Assembly: GCA_012513625.1 (NCBI GenBank)
Contig: JAAZBW010000189.1
Coordinates: forward strand, 1-15,448
DNA from: Actinomycetales bacterium
GTDB lineage: Bacteria > Actinomycetota > Actinomycetes > Actinomycetales > Actinomycetaceae
Direction: 5' to 3'
DNA: 15,448 bases
Position numbers and translations under genes: made by a program. The notes beneath the pieces were generated by a model. The model made no database searches. It was not told the origin of the DNA and saw nothing but the letters and a program-made list of their open reading frames with translations. This document shows positions 5,793 through 12,597 of the stretch, piece after piece (positions within the stretch are counted from its first letter, which is position 1; every line of letters begins with the position of its first letter).

Positions 5793-6872
5793 ATGCGCGA
5801 TCTGGCCCTGCTCCCGAAGGCGCACCTTCACCTGCACTTCACCGGCTCGCTCCGGATCCCCACCCTCGAGGAACTCGCCGCGGCCCGTCGCGTCCGGTTG
5901 CCAGAATCCCTCACCGACTCCGAGGCGCTGCGCGTGCCTGCCGGACAGCGAGGGTGGTTCCGTTTCCAGCGCCAGTACGACGCCGCGCGCGCAGTGGTGC
6001 GCGGCGAGGACGCCCTCCGACGGGTGGTGCGCGAGGCCGCCGAGGACGACGCCGCCGAGGGTTCCCGCCGCCTCGAGATCCAGGTGGAACCGAGCTCGTA
6101 CGCCCCGGACGTGGGCGGCATCACCCCCGCGCTCGAGATCATCCTCGACGAGGCCGCTGCGGCCTCGCGCGATACCGGCGTCGAGGTGGGGGTGATCGTG
6201 GCCGCCTCCCGCATCCGCCATCCCATGGACGCCCGTACGCTTGCCCGGCTCGCGGCCCGTCACGCCGGACAGGGCGCCGGCCAGGTGGTGGGCTTCGGCC
6301 TCTCGAACGACGAGCGGCGGGGGAACACTGCCGATTACACGGGCGCATTTGCGATCGCCGAACGCGCGGGCCTGCCGGCTGTCCCCCATGGGGGTGAACT
6401 GCTCGGGCCGGACCACGTACGCGACGTCGTCGCCCACCTGAAGCCCACCCGGCTCGGGCACGGGGTTCGCGCCGAGGAGGACCCGGACCTGCTCGCCCGC
6501 CTCGTTGATGATGGAATCGCGTTCGAGGTGTGCCCCATTTCCAACCTCTCGCTGGGGGTGTACGAGGAACCGGAGGAGGTGCCGCTGCGCCGGCTCGTGG
6601 ACGCCGGGGCGCGGGTGGCCCTCGGCGCCGACGACCCCCTGCTGTTCCACGCGCGCCTCGTGGACCAGTACGAGTTCGCGCGCGAGCTCGGGATGGACGA
6701 CGCCGAGCTGGCCGGGTTGGCGCGCGACTCGATCGGGGTCTCGTTTGCACCGCAAAGCTCCAAGCGGAAATGGCTCGCTGAGGTGGACGCGTGGCTGGCG
6801 ACCCCGCCCGACATACGCCCCGCGCAACGCTCCCTCACCCGACGGCGGGGCACCACGCCGCAGGCCCAATGA
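5793..6872 (+). CDS. add: Adenosine deaminase
   Basis: The 359-residue zinc enzyme deaminates adenosine (or deoxyadenosine) to inosine in purine salvage; it is cytoplasmic. Motifs in order: KAHLHLHFTGS (9-19) with zinc ligands His13 and His15; VPHGGEL (197-203) with zinc ligand His199 and catalytic Glu202; RLGHGVRAEEDPDL (220-233) with His223; CPISNLSLG (247-255); and LGADDPLLF (277-285) with the Asp pair 280/281. Length and motif order match the family; GADDP replaces the more usual STDDP/NTDDP. The ATG at 5793 is chosen because family members begin just before LPKAHLHLH and a leaderless-type -10 precedes it; an in-frame ATG at 5784 adds three residues. A related activity such as adenine deamination cannot be fully excluded. 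Confidence 0.92.
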   Translation: MRDLALLPKAHLHLHFTGSLRIPTLEELAAARRVRLPESLTDSEALRVPAGQRGWFRFQRQYDAARAVVRGEDALRRVVREAAEDDAAEGSRRLEIQVEPSSYAPDVGGITPALEIILDEAAAASRDTGVEVGVIVAASRIRHPMDARTLARLAARHAGQGAGQVVGFGLSNDERRGNTADYTGAFAIAERAGLPAVPHGGELLGPDHVRDVVAHLKPTRLGHGVRAEEDPDLLARLVDDGIAFEVCPISNLSLGVYEEPEEVPLRRLVDAGARVALGADDPLLFHARLVDQYEFARELGMDDAELAGLARDSIGVSFAPQSSKRKWLAEVDAWLATPPDIRPAQRSLTRRRGTTPQAQ

Positions 6873-6875
6873 TCT

Positions 6876-6897
6876 TTGAATCAACTCATTGACACAA
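6876..6897 (+). promoter_or_regulatory. AT-rich direct repeat with consensus -35, candidate promoter/operator of the membrane protein-gntR pair
   Basis: Two 9-bp elements of form TTGAnnCAA or close to it (TTGAATCAA at 6876-6884, TTGACACAA at 6889-6897) lie 13 bp apart. The first is itself a palindrome. The second contains the consensus -35 TTGACA (6889-6894); an 18-nt spacer leads to GACTGT (6913-6918) as a possible -10. The block starts 3 nt after the adenosine deaminase stop and is conspicuously AT-rich for this window. A site for the GntR regulator encoded downstream is a natural hypothesis. Confidence 0.4.
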
Positions 6898-6945
6898 TAA
6901 GGCTGTGGGTGGGACTGTGGTGGCACGCCCACCAGGAGGCCCGCC

Positions 6946-7998
6946 ATGTCATTCTTCGTTCTCCTCTCCCCGTTCGCCCTCGTCTTCCGGGTCGTTCTCC
7001 TCGCCGTGCCGTTACTCGTGCTCGCACTGCTCGTTTACGTGCTCGTCCGCCCAGTACGGTGGGCGGACCCCGAGGGCGCCGACCCCGATTCAGCCACCGC
7101 GGCCACCGCACGCCGCATGGCCATCACCTACCGCATCGCCACGCTCGTGGGGCTGTTCTACGCGGCATGGGCCTGGCTCTCGCTCCCCAACCTCAACTGG
7201 GTGGCCCTTACGGACCCACCCGGACTCCTTGCGGCGCTGGTCCCGATCATGGCGGGCCTGCTGTTCCTCGCGGTGGTGGCGATCGGCGAATCCACGTGGC
7301 CCCGCCCGCGGGGTACCACCCGGAAGGCGAACCTGACGCACCGCCCGGCCGTGGCACGGGCAGCCTCGCTCCCCCGCGCCGCGATGTGGCTGTGGTTCGG
7401 TATCCTCGCGGCGGCGCTCGTTGTGTTTGGGCTGATCGCGGCGCCGGAGGGCCGATCAATGCCGCACCCGTTCGATCCTGGGAACCCGAACACGAGCGGC
7501 GCTGCCGGCCCGTTCCCGGGGTGGCCCTACGGCGTCCCAATCCTCGTGGGAGCGGCACTGCTCGTGATGGCCGCGCTCGCCACCTCTCACCTGATTGCCA
7601 GGAGGCCCGCGATCCCGGGCACGCCGGCGCACAACGACGCCGCCCTCCGCACCGCCGCCGCCACCCGGGTGGCGAAGGGCGCCCAACTGGCGCTCGCCGT
7701 GACCCTTGCCGGCGTGTTGTGGTTTGCGTCCGCCTCTGCGGGCAACGCGGGCTTGTGGTGGGCGTGGGCGACGGCGCTCCTCGGCGTTCTCACGCTCGGC
7801 GGGGGCAGCGTCGTCGCCGTACGGCCGGCGCGCGCCGACGATCCCAGCCTCGCCGCTCCACCCCCGGCAGTCCCCCTCGCCCACCAGGCCTCACCGTCCG
7901 CGCCGCCATCCCCGCTCAGCTACCCGGCCGCCCCCTCAGCGACACCATCCTCCTTCGGCCACAACGCCCCTTCCGCGGCGCCGGAGGGCACGGCGTGA
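6946..7998 (+). CDS. Multi-pass membrane protein of unknown function
   Basis: The 350-residue product has about six or seven hydrophobic segments, near 4-34, 60-80, 92-113, 145-166, 196-216, 248-266 and 268-292, and a low-complexity Ala/Pro/Ser-rich tail from about 296. I recognise no family motif. The start is firm: AGGAGG (6934-6939) lies 6 nt before the ATG. The gene is followed by a GntR/YtrA-like regulator whose GTG start overlaps its TGA. Small YtrA-type regulators are often encoded next to membrane proteins or ABC exporters that they control, so autoregulation of this two-gene unit is likely. A transport or stress function is possible but not shown. Confidence 0.8.
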   Translation: MSFFVLLSPFALVFRVVLLAVPLLVLALLVYVLVRPVRWADPEGADPDSATAATARRMAITYRIATLVGLFYAAWAWLSLPNLNWVALTDPPGLLAALVPIMAGLLFLAVVAIGESTWPRPRGTTRKANLTHRPAVARAASLPRAAMWLWFGILAAALVVFGLIAAPEGRSMPHPFDPGNPNTSGAAGPFPGWPYGVPILVGAALLVMAALATSHLIARRPAIPGTPAHNDAALRTAAATRVAKGAQLALAVTLAGVLWFASASAGNAGLWWAWATALLGVLTLGGGSVVAVRPARADDPSLAAPPPAVPLAHQASPSAPPSPLSYPAAPSATPSSFGHNAPSAAPEGTA

Positions 7999-8357
7999 GT
8001 GGCGCCGTCGTCGTCGACCTCTCCTCCGGGGTCCCGCCCTACGAACAGATCCGCGGGCAGGTCGCCGGATTGATCGCCACGGGTTCGCTCCACCCCGGGG
8101 ACCGGCTCCCCACGGTCCGTGACCTCGCGACGGACCTGGGCGTCGCCGTCGGGACCGCCACCCGCGCGTACCGGGAACTGGAGTCCGCCGGACTGGTGGT
8201 CTCGCGGCGGCGGGTGGGGACCGTCGTCGCGGAGGGGGTGGCACCCACCCATCCGGAGGTGGCGGAGGCGGCGGCCGCGCTCGTCACCCGTGCGCGTGGC
8301 GCCGGGATGGGCGACGACGACGTGCTGGCCCTGGTCCGCGGCGTCCTGCTGCGTTGA
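7995..8357 (+). CDS. GntR-family transcriptional regulator (short, YtrA-like)
   Basis: The 120-residue product has a GntR winged helix-turn-helix at about 12-80: VPPYEQIRGQVAGLIATG, then GDRLPTVRDLATDLGVAVGTATRAYREL, then GLVVSRRRVGTVV. These are the conserved GntR features (Y-QI, LPS/T-VR-LA, T-RAY-LE-G). Only about 40 residues follow, too short for the FadR, HutC or MocR effector domains, which matches the YtrA subfamily. GGAGGG (7983-7988) lies 6 nt before the GTG. The start overlaps the stop of the membrane-protein gene, so the two are translationally coupled. It probably represses its own operon; the 6876-6897 repeat is a candidate site. Confidence 0.92.
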   Translation: MSGAVVVDLSSGVPPYEQIRGQVAGLIATGSLHPGDRLPTVRDLATDLGVAVGTATRAYRELESAGLVVSRRRVGTVVAEGVAPTHPEVAEAAAALVTRARGAGMGDDDVLALVRGVLLR

Positions 8358-8409
8358 GCGCGCGCGCCGTCCGCGCCGACAGGGGCTGAATCATCGGGTC
8401 CTCAGAATG

Positions 8410-8425
8410 ACTGACTACAGTCAGT
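8410..8425. promoter_or_regulatory. 7-bp inverted repeat between convergent gntR and murB
   Basis: ACTGACT (8410-8416) and AGTCAGT (8419-8425) are perfect arms separated by AC. The site lies in the 181-bp gap between two converging genes, where an operator is unexpected. It could be a short hairpin ending transcription (TTT follows on the plus strand) or a repressor site for an unannotated transcript. The rest of 8358-8538 is GC-rich and holds no convincing gene. Confidence 0.45.
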
Positions 8426-8538
8426 TTCCGGACACGATCCTTCAAAGGCCACTCCATGCAGCGCGGGCGCGGGTGGGACGGCGCGGCGCAGGTGGGGCGG
8501 CGCGGGGGCGACCCCGCCACGAGGCGCCGACGGGGCGG

Positions 8539-9735
8539 CTAGAGGATGACCGGCTCCGGGACGAGGGTGAGGCCGAACGACTCCTCCACACCCGCCACGA
8601 CCGCATCGCGGAGCGCGCGTACCTCGGCGCCGGTGGCACCGCCCCGATTGGTGATGGCGAGGACGTGCCTGCTCGAGAGCGCGGCATTCGAGCCCGGGAG
8701 CGAGAAGCCCCTCTGGAAGCCGGCGTGCTGGATGAGCCATGCGGCCGAGGTCTTGACGATCCCCTCTACGAGGGCCGGCTCCCCGCCAATCTGGTGGATG
8801 GCGGTGTGGTCCACCACGGGGTAGCGCGGGGCGTCCACGGGCAGGGAGGCCGCCTCGGAGTCCGTGACGATGGGGTTGGTGAAGAAGGAGCCGGCCGACC
8901 ACGAATCGTGATCCGCATCTTCGAGGACCATGCCCTTGCCGCGCCGCAGTCCGAGGACGGCCAGGCGGAGCTCGCGGCTCTCCACGCGGGTGCCCATGGG
9001 CACATCGAGAACCCCGGCGAGTTCCGCGTAGCGGACGGGGCCCGAGAGGGATGCGAGGCGGAGCTGGAAGTTCACCTCGAGGACCACCCAGCGTCCGGTG
9101 GGGCCCCAGATGCGTCCGCCACCCGCATCGGAATCCCGCAGGGAGCGCTTGAGGAGTGAGTCGCGGTAGGAGAGGGAGAGTTCGCCGCGCGCAAGCATGC
9201 GGGTACGGCCCTCGAGGCGATCCCAGACCCGCACCCACGAGAGGGTCTCGGCCACCTCCTGGCCGTAGGCCCCCACATTCTGGATAGGAGCGGCACCCAC
9301 GGTGCCGGGGATGCCAGACAGGGCCTCAAGTCCCATCCATTCCTCCTGCACCGCGTGCGCCACCACGTCATCCCATGGAGCGCCCGCAGGGGCCGTGATG
9401 GAGGCGCCGGAGCAGGTGGAGTCGGCGATCGAATCGATCTCGTGGCGCATGTCGCGCACGACAACGCCATCGAAGGGCTCGTCGGAGGGGACGATATTGG
9501 AGCCGCCGCCGAGCACGAGCAGGGGCGCTCCGGAGGCGTCGGCCTCCCGGATGGCGTCGATGAACTCCTGCTCCGTGGAGGTTTCCACGTGCGTGCCGAT
9601 CGCGCCGCCGAGGCGGAAGGTGGAGAGCTCCGCGAACGTGGGCGAATCTCCTGCAGCGCCAGGGTGCGCGAGACCGCGCACGGGGGCGACCGTGGGGCCG
9701 TTGGCGGGTTCCGGGACCACGCAGGAAAGGCTCAT
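8539..9735 (-). CDS. murB: UDP-N-acetylenolpyruvoylglucosamine reductase (UDP-N-acetylmuramate dehydrogenase)
   Basis: The 398-residue flavoenzyme uses NADPH to reduce UDP-GlcNAc-enolpyruvate to UDP-MurNAc, the second committed step of peptidoglycan precursor synthesis in the cytoplasm. Seen: LSTFRLGG (37-44); FAD-binding LVLGGGSN (73-80); SGIPGTVGAAPIQNVGAYGQ (140-159); SYRDS (189-193, Tyr190/Arg191); SAGSFFTNP (280-288) with the catalytic proton donor Ser283; and PEPVIL at the end with Glu394. Type I length, including the insert around 195-330. The ATG at 9735 is preceded at 6 nt by TACGCT, a leaderless-type -10. The stop is TAG, with no second in-frame stop for 84 codons, although that extension runs antisense to gntR. 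Confidence 0.96.
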   Translation of the reverse strand: MSLSCVVPEPANGPTVAPVRGLAHPGAAGDSPTFAELSTFRLGGAIGTHVETSTEQEFIDAIREADASGAPLLVLGGGSNIVPSDEPFDGVVVRDMRHEIDSIADSTCSGASITAPAGAPWDDVVAHAVQEEWMGLEALSGIPGTVGAAPIQNVGAYGQEVAETLSWVRVWDRLEGRTRMLARGELSLSYRDSLLKRSLRDSDAGGGRIWGPTGRWVVLEVNFQLRLASLSGPVRYAELAGVLDVPMGTRVESRELRLAVLGLRRGKGMVLEDADHDSWSAGSFFTNPIVTDSEAASLPVDAPRYPVVDHTAIHQIGGEPALVEGIVKTSAAWLIQHAGFQRGFSLPGSNAALSSRHVLAITNRGGATGAEVRALRDAVVAGVEESFGLTLVPEPVIL

Positions 9736-9741
9736 GCGTCC

Positions 9742-9747
9742 AGCGTA
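9742..9747 (-). promoter_or_regulatory. Candidate leaderless -10 element of murB
   Basis: TACGCT on the minus strand is followed by 6 nt and then the murB ATG. Upstream, the 12-bp CTGGGCACGCCG (plus strand) occurs twice, at 9751-9762 and 9776-9787, flanking the expected -35 position. There is no Shine-Dalgarno, consistent with leaderless initiation. Confidence 0.45.
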
Positions 9748-9820
9748 GCCCTGGGCACGCCGCGCCACCCGCGTGCTGGGCACGCCGGGCCGACCTGCAC
9801 GCGCCGCTCCGAGCAGGCGC

Positions 9821-11158
9821 TCAGTGCGGGCGCAGCCCGCTGCGCCACGAGCGCTCCTCGAGGGGCCGGGTGGCGGCGCTCGCGAGGAAGGAGACGAGGA
9901 GCGGTATCAGTACGAAACCGAGTGCGCTCCGGTAGCCCACGTGCTCGGCGAGGAGGCCCAGCACCGGCGGGCCAGCCATGAAGGCGGCGTACCCCACCGT
10001 GGAGACCACGGAGACGCGTGCGGCGGCCTTGAGCGGATCGTCGGAGGCGGCAGACATACCCACGGGGAAACCGAGGCCGGCGCCGACCCCCCAGAGCACC
10101 ACGCCCACCATCGCGGGCCCGAGCGGCGCGAACACGAACAGGGCGAGCCCCAGGATCGCGAGCAGCACGAGCACCCGCAGCACCGCCACGCGGCCGAACC
10201 GTTCGAGCAGGCGCGGTCCCACGAGGCGGGTGGCCGTCATGAACCCGAGGAAGATCCCAAAGGTGAGGGCGCCGGTAGCGTGGTCCTGGCCGAAACCATC
10301 CACCACCGCGAGCGCGAGCCAGTCATTGGCTGCGCCCTCCGTGAGTCCGGCGCCGAGGACCACGAGTCCGATCAGGAGGGTGCGCGGCTCGCGCCACGCG
10401 GTGAGCGAGGCGCGGATGCTCTGCCCGCTGCCGGAACCGCGCTGCTCGGGCAGCCGGAAGTAGCGGAGCGCCGAGAGCATCGTGAGGGCCACGAGCGCCG
10501 CCACTCCCCCGACCGTGGGGACTATCCCGATCCCGAGGAGCGATGTGGCCCAGCCGATCACTGCGCCGATGATCGCGCCGGCGGAGAATCCCGCGTGGAG
10601 GAGCGGCATGATGGCGCGGCCCAGCAGGTGCTCCACGCGCCCGCCGTGCAGGTTCATGCCCACGTCCACCACGGAGGAGCCCATCCAGGCGAGGAACAGC
10701 CCGAACGCCACGAGCGGGATGGAGCCCCACTGCGCGCCGAGGGCCGCGAGCGCCATGGCGACGGTGGCGATCACGGCGCCCGTGCCGAGCGTGGGGCGCA
10801 GCCCGAATCGCATGATGAACCCGCCCGTGGTGGGGAGCGCGAGGATCGAGCCGAGGGAGGCGATCAGCAGGATACCGCCCATCTGGGCGGGCGAGACGTT
10901 CAACAAGTCTCGCACCGAGGGCAGGCGCGACGCCCAGATGGCGAAGATCAGGCCGTTCCCAGAGAAAACGGCGGCGGTGGCGAGGGCGGCGGCCCGCACC
11001 ACCTCGGGCGAGGGTGGGCTGCCGGGCGAGGGTGGGCTGCCGGGCGGAGGCGCCCCGTCGGGCACGGGTGCCGTGGCGGGTGCCGCTCCCGGTGGAGGTG
11101 GTCCGCCCGGCTCAGAGCCGGACGACGGCGGGGCAGCGCGTCGATCCGGCTCGCTCAC
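9821..11158 (-). CDS. MFS transporter, YbjJ-like
   Basis: The 445-residue product has about twelve hydrophobic segments beginning near residue 50, after an unusual Pro/Gly/Ser-rich cytoplasmic N-terminus that contains a tandem GSPPSP repeat. The half-way segment VDVGMNLHGGRVEHLLGRAIMPLLHAGFS resembles the conserved NVQ..VE...RxIMPxFHG..S stretch of YbjJ-like permeases, a subgroup of the major facilitator superfamily with largely unknown substrates. The second half has GAANDWLAL and RLVGPRLLERFGR. The start GTG (11158) overlaps the TGA of the upstream MaoC-type gene (GTGA junction), so it is translationally coupled to the dehydratase pair. Substrate and direction of transport are unknown. Confidence 0.88.
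   Translation of the reverse strand: MSEPDRRAAPPSSGSEPGGPPPPGAAPATAPVPDGAPPPGSPPSPGSPPSPEVVRAAALATAAVFSGNGLIFAIWASRLPSVRDLLNVSPAQMGGILLIASLGSILALPTTGGFIMRFGLRPTLGTGAVIATVAMALAALGAQWGSIPLVAFGLFLAWMGSSVVDVGMNLHGGRVEHLLGRAIMPLLHAGFSAGAIIGAVIGWATSLLGIGIVPTVGGVAALVALTMLSALRYFRLPEQRGSGSGQSIRASLTAWREPRTLLIGLVVLGAGLTEGAANDWLALAVVDGFGQDHATGALTFGIFLGFMTATRLVGPRLLERFGRVAVLRVLVLLAILGLALFVFAPLGPAMVGVVLWGVGAGLGFPVGMSAASDDPLKAAARVSVVSTVGYAAFMAGPPVLGLLAEHVGYRSALGFVLIPLLVSFLASAATRPLEERSWRSGLRPH
11006..11041. repeat. Tandem 18-bp repeat (two perfect copies) inside the MFS gene
   Basis: GGGCGAGGGTGGGCTGCC occurs at 11006-11023 and again at 11024-11041 with no mismatch. In the minus-strand gene it encodes GSPPSP-GSPPSP in the disordered N-terminal tail. 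Because 18 is a multiple of three, copy number can change without a frameshift. Confidence 0.9.
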
Positions 11159-11580
11159 CTGGCTTCGGGCCCACCCTGTGGTGAAACCACTGCCTGACAC
11201 TTGGCGAGGACGCCGCGACCCTCGAACGTGACCGCAAGGTCCACCCGGATCGTCCCGTCCTCATTCACGACGCCCACCCTCCCCTGGATCTCCACCGTGG
11301 CGACGCCGGGGTTGGGGACCGGGATCGTGCGCGAGAAGCGGGTGCCGAACGAGCGGATGCGTCCGGGATCGCCCGCCCACTCCTCAAGGGCGCCGGCTGC
11401 GAGGCCCATGGTGAGCATGCCGTGCGCGATCACGCCCGGGAGGCCCACCTGCTCGGCGAACAGGTCGTTCCAGTGGATGGGGTTGAAGTCACGGGAGGCC
11501 CCCGCATACCGGACAAGACGTGCACGGTCGAGTTCCGCCGTCGCCGTGAAGAGGACGTCTCCCACCGTGAGGCCGCTCAT
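11155..11580 (-). CDS. MaoC-type (R)-specific enoyl hydratase/dehydratase, HadB-like
   Basis: The 141-residue protein has a single hot-dog domain. The hydratase-2 motif is clear: YAGASRDFNPIHWND (25-39) with the catalytic Asp/His pair in DFNPIH, followed by GLPGVIAHGMLTMG (46-59). Such enzymes hydrate or dehydrate the C2-C3 bond of acyl thioesters. In mycobacteria the neighbouring pair HadA-HadB forms a heterodimeric 3-hydroxyacyl-ACP dehydratase of FAS-II at this same locus (rpmG-hadABC-trnW-secE). Here the ATG overlaps the stop of the preceding MaoC_N-type gene by 4 nt, consistent with a heterodimer. Whether this organism makes mycolic acids is not evident, so the physiological substrate is open. 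Confidence 0.88.
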   Translation of the reverse strand: MSGLTVGDVLFTATAELDRARLVRYAGASRDFNPIHWNDLFAEQVGLPGVIAHGMLTMGLAAGALEEWAGDPGRIRSFGTRFSRTIPVPNPGVATVEIQGRVGVVNEDGTIRVDLAVTFEGRGVLAKCQAVVSPQGGPEAR

Positions 11581-12047
11581 GAGTCCGCCCCCCGGACCAC
11601 CAGCGTGGAGGTGACGGAGGCGACGTGCGCGCCCTCGGCGTCGACGATCTCGGAGCGTGTGGTGACGATGTCCATGCCGGCCCGCTGCGTCACGGACTCG
11701 ACGTGGACGGTGGTGGACAGCTCGTCCCCCGCCACGATCGGGCGGGTGTGCGCGAAGTGCTCCTCGCCGTGTACCACGCGCGAGAAATCAATGCCGGCCT
11801 CCGGATCGGAGATGTAGGCGCCCTCCGCGCGCTGGGCCACCACCACGGCAAACGTGGGGGGTGCGACGACGTCCGGGTAGCCGGCCGCCCGAGCGGCCCC
11901 CCGGTCGGTGTGCAGGGGCGAACTCGCCCCGGTGGCCTCGGCGAAGGAGGCGATGTGCTCCGCACCCACGCGGAACACCCCCTCCTCCGGATACGACGAA
12001 CCCACGAGCGCGGTGTTCACGCCCGTGGGTTCATGGTGCTCAGTCAT
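11577..12047 (-). CDS. MaoC N-terminal-type (FAS1-like) dehydratase, HadA-like
   Basis: The 156-residue hot-dog domain protein matches the non-catalytic-type partner (MaoC_dehydrat_N): an N-terminal YPEEGVFRVGAEHIASFAEATGASSPLH segment, VVAPPTFAVVV (60-70) and FVHGEEHF-like HGEEHFAHTRPIVAGDEL (94-111). The catalytic D-x4-H pair is carried by the next gene, with which it probably dimerises. Start ATG 12047: no Shine-Dalgarno, but TAGGCT lies 7 nt upstream, a leaderless-type promoter. It follows rpmG by 36 nt in the same frame, separated from it only by the TAG stop of rpmG and 12 sense codons. Confidence 0.87.
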   Translation of the reverse strand: MTEHHEPTGVNTALVGSSYPEEGVFRVGAEHIASFAEATGASSPLHTDRGAARAAGYPDVVAPPTFAVVVAQRAEGAYISDPEAGIDFSRVVHGEEHFAHTRPIVAGDELSTTVHVESVTQRAGMDIVTTRSEIVDAEGAHVASVTSTLVVRGADS

Positions 12048-12054
12048 GCGGCAC

Positions 12055-12060
12055 AGCCTA
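12055..12060 (-). promoter_or_regulatory. Candidate leaderless -10 element of the MaoC-MaoC-MFS operon
   Basis: TAGGCT on the minus strand lies 7 nt before the ATG at 12047, inside the short rpmG-MaoC spacer. It suggests the dehydratase operon has its own promoter besides any read-through from rpmG. Confidence 0.4.
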
Positions 12061-12083
12061 GTGGCAGGCGCGCATGCGCGGGA

Positions 12084-12254
12084 CTAGCGGGTCTCGCGGT
12101 GGTTCGTGTGCTTGTTGCAGCGCGGGCAGTGCTTGAGCAGCTGCAGCCGGTCCGGAGTGTTCCTCCGGTTCTTCTTGGTGATGTAGTTGCGCTCCTTGCA
12201 CTCCTCGCACGCGAGGGTGATCTTGGGGCGGACGTCTGAGATCTTGCCTGCCAT
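12084..12254 (-). CDS. rpmG: 50S ribosomal protein L33
   Basis: The 56-residue product of the large ribosomal subunit begins MAGKISDVRPKITLACEECK and ends KHCPRCNKHTNHRETR. Both CxxC pairs (CEEC and CPRC) are present, so this is the zinc-binding C+ form. AAGGA lies about 7 nt before the ATG, a good ribosome binding site. It lies just downstream of tRNA-Met, the usual actinobacterial arrangement, and is probably co-transcribed with tRNA-Thr and tRNA-Met. The stop is TAG, in frame with the MaoC-type gene 36 nt beyond. Confidence 0.97.
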   Translation of the reverse strand: MAGKISDVRPKITLACEECKERNYITKKNRRNTPDRLQLLKHCPRCNKHTNHRETR

Positions 12255-12287
12255 GTCCGAATCCTTCGTAATCGACGAGTGTGTGGT

Positions 12288-12364
12288 TGGTAGCGGGAGC
12301 GGGGCTTGAACCCGCGACCTCACGATTATGAGTCGTGCGCTCTGACCAGCTGAGCTACCCCGCC
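12288..12364 (-). tRNA. tRNA-Met (CAT), elongator type
   Basis: Acceptor GGCGGGG/TCCCGCT pairs with two G-U wobbles; A73 is followed by an encoded CCA (12290-12288). The anticodon stem is CACGA/TCGTG and the loop CTCATAA, giving anticodon CAU. It lacks the 1-72 mismatch and three-G-C anticodon stem of initiator tRNA. Location upstream of rpmG matches the actinobacterial elongator tRNA-Met. Ile-CAU is the less likely alternative. Confidence 0.95.
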
Positions 12365-12408
12365 GCGTACGGCGTCCTCACGGACGCCCGGTCCTCAAGG
12401 AGGACCCG

Positions 12409-12481
<73 letters not shown>

Positions 12482-12491
12482 AGCGCCGAAT

Positions 12492-12497
12492 AGTCTA
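12492..12497 (-). promoter_or_regulatory. Candidate -10 element for tRNA-Thr/tRNA-Met/rpmG
   Basis: TAGACT on the minus strand lies 10 nt before tRNA-Thr nucleotide 1. No clear -35. It would give a separate transcript for tRNA-Thr, tRNA-Met and rpmG. Confidence 0.4.
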
Positions 12498-12516
12498 ACC
12501 GCGCGCGGCTACCCAC

Positions 12517-12545
12517 GGGAAATCTGTCACCGTGTGACAGTTCCC
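12517..12545. promoter_or_regulatory. Extended dyad upstream of tRNA-Thr
   Basis: Inner arms CTGTCAC (12524-12530) and GTGACAG (12534-12540) around CGT are flanked by GGGAA (12517-12521) and TTCCC (12541-12545), giving a 12-bp stem with a 2-nt bulge. It sits just upstream of the candidate tRNA-Thr promoter and downstream of tRNA-Tyr, without a T-tract. It could be an operator or a hairpin terminator for tRNA-Tyr. Confidence 0.5.
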
Positions 12546-12577
12546 ACCGGGTACTTGAGACTTCTCGGCGTTTCCGG

Positions 12578-12593
12578 CCTCCCCGGAGGGAGG
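12578..12593 (-). terminator. GC-rich hairpin just after tRNA-Tyr
   Basis: CCTCCC (12578-12583) pairs with GGGAGG (12588-12593) around a 4-nt loop, starting 5 nt beyond the tRNA-Tyr CCA end. No T-tract follows, as is common for actinobacterial hairpin terminators, so assignment is tentative. Confidence 0.35.
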
Positions 12594-12597
12594 ACGG

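Noticed and set aside
8456..8542. 28-codon Arg/Gly-rich open frame between gntR and murB
   Set aside because: AAAGG lies 7 nt upstream, but the peptide has no recognisable feature and the region is very GC-rich; not enough to call a gene.
9773..11197. Long plus-strand open frame (474 residues) opposite the MFS gene
   Set aside because: Composition is His/Glu/Arg/Gly-rich low complexity, as expected from antisense of a membrane protein; no motif or ribosome site.
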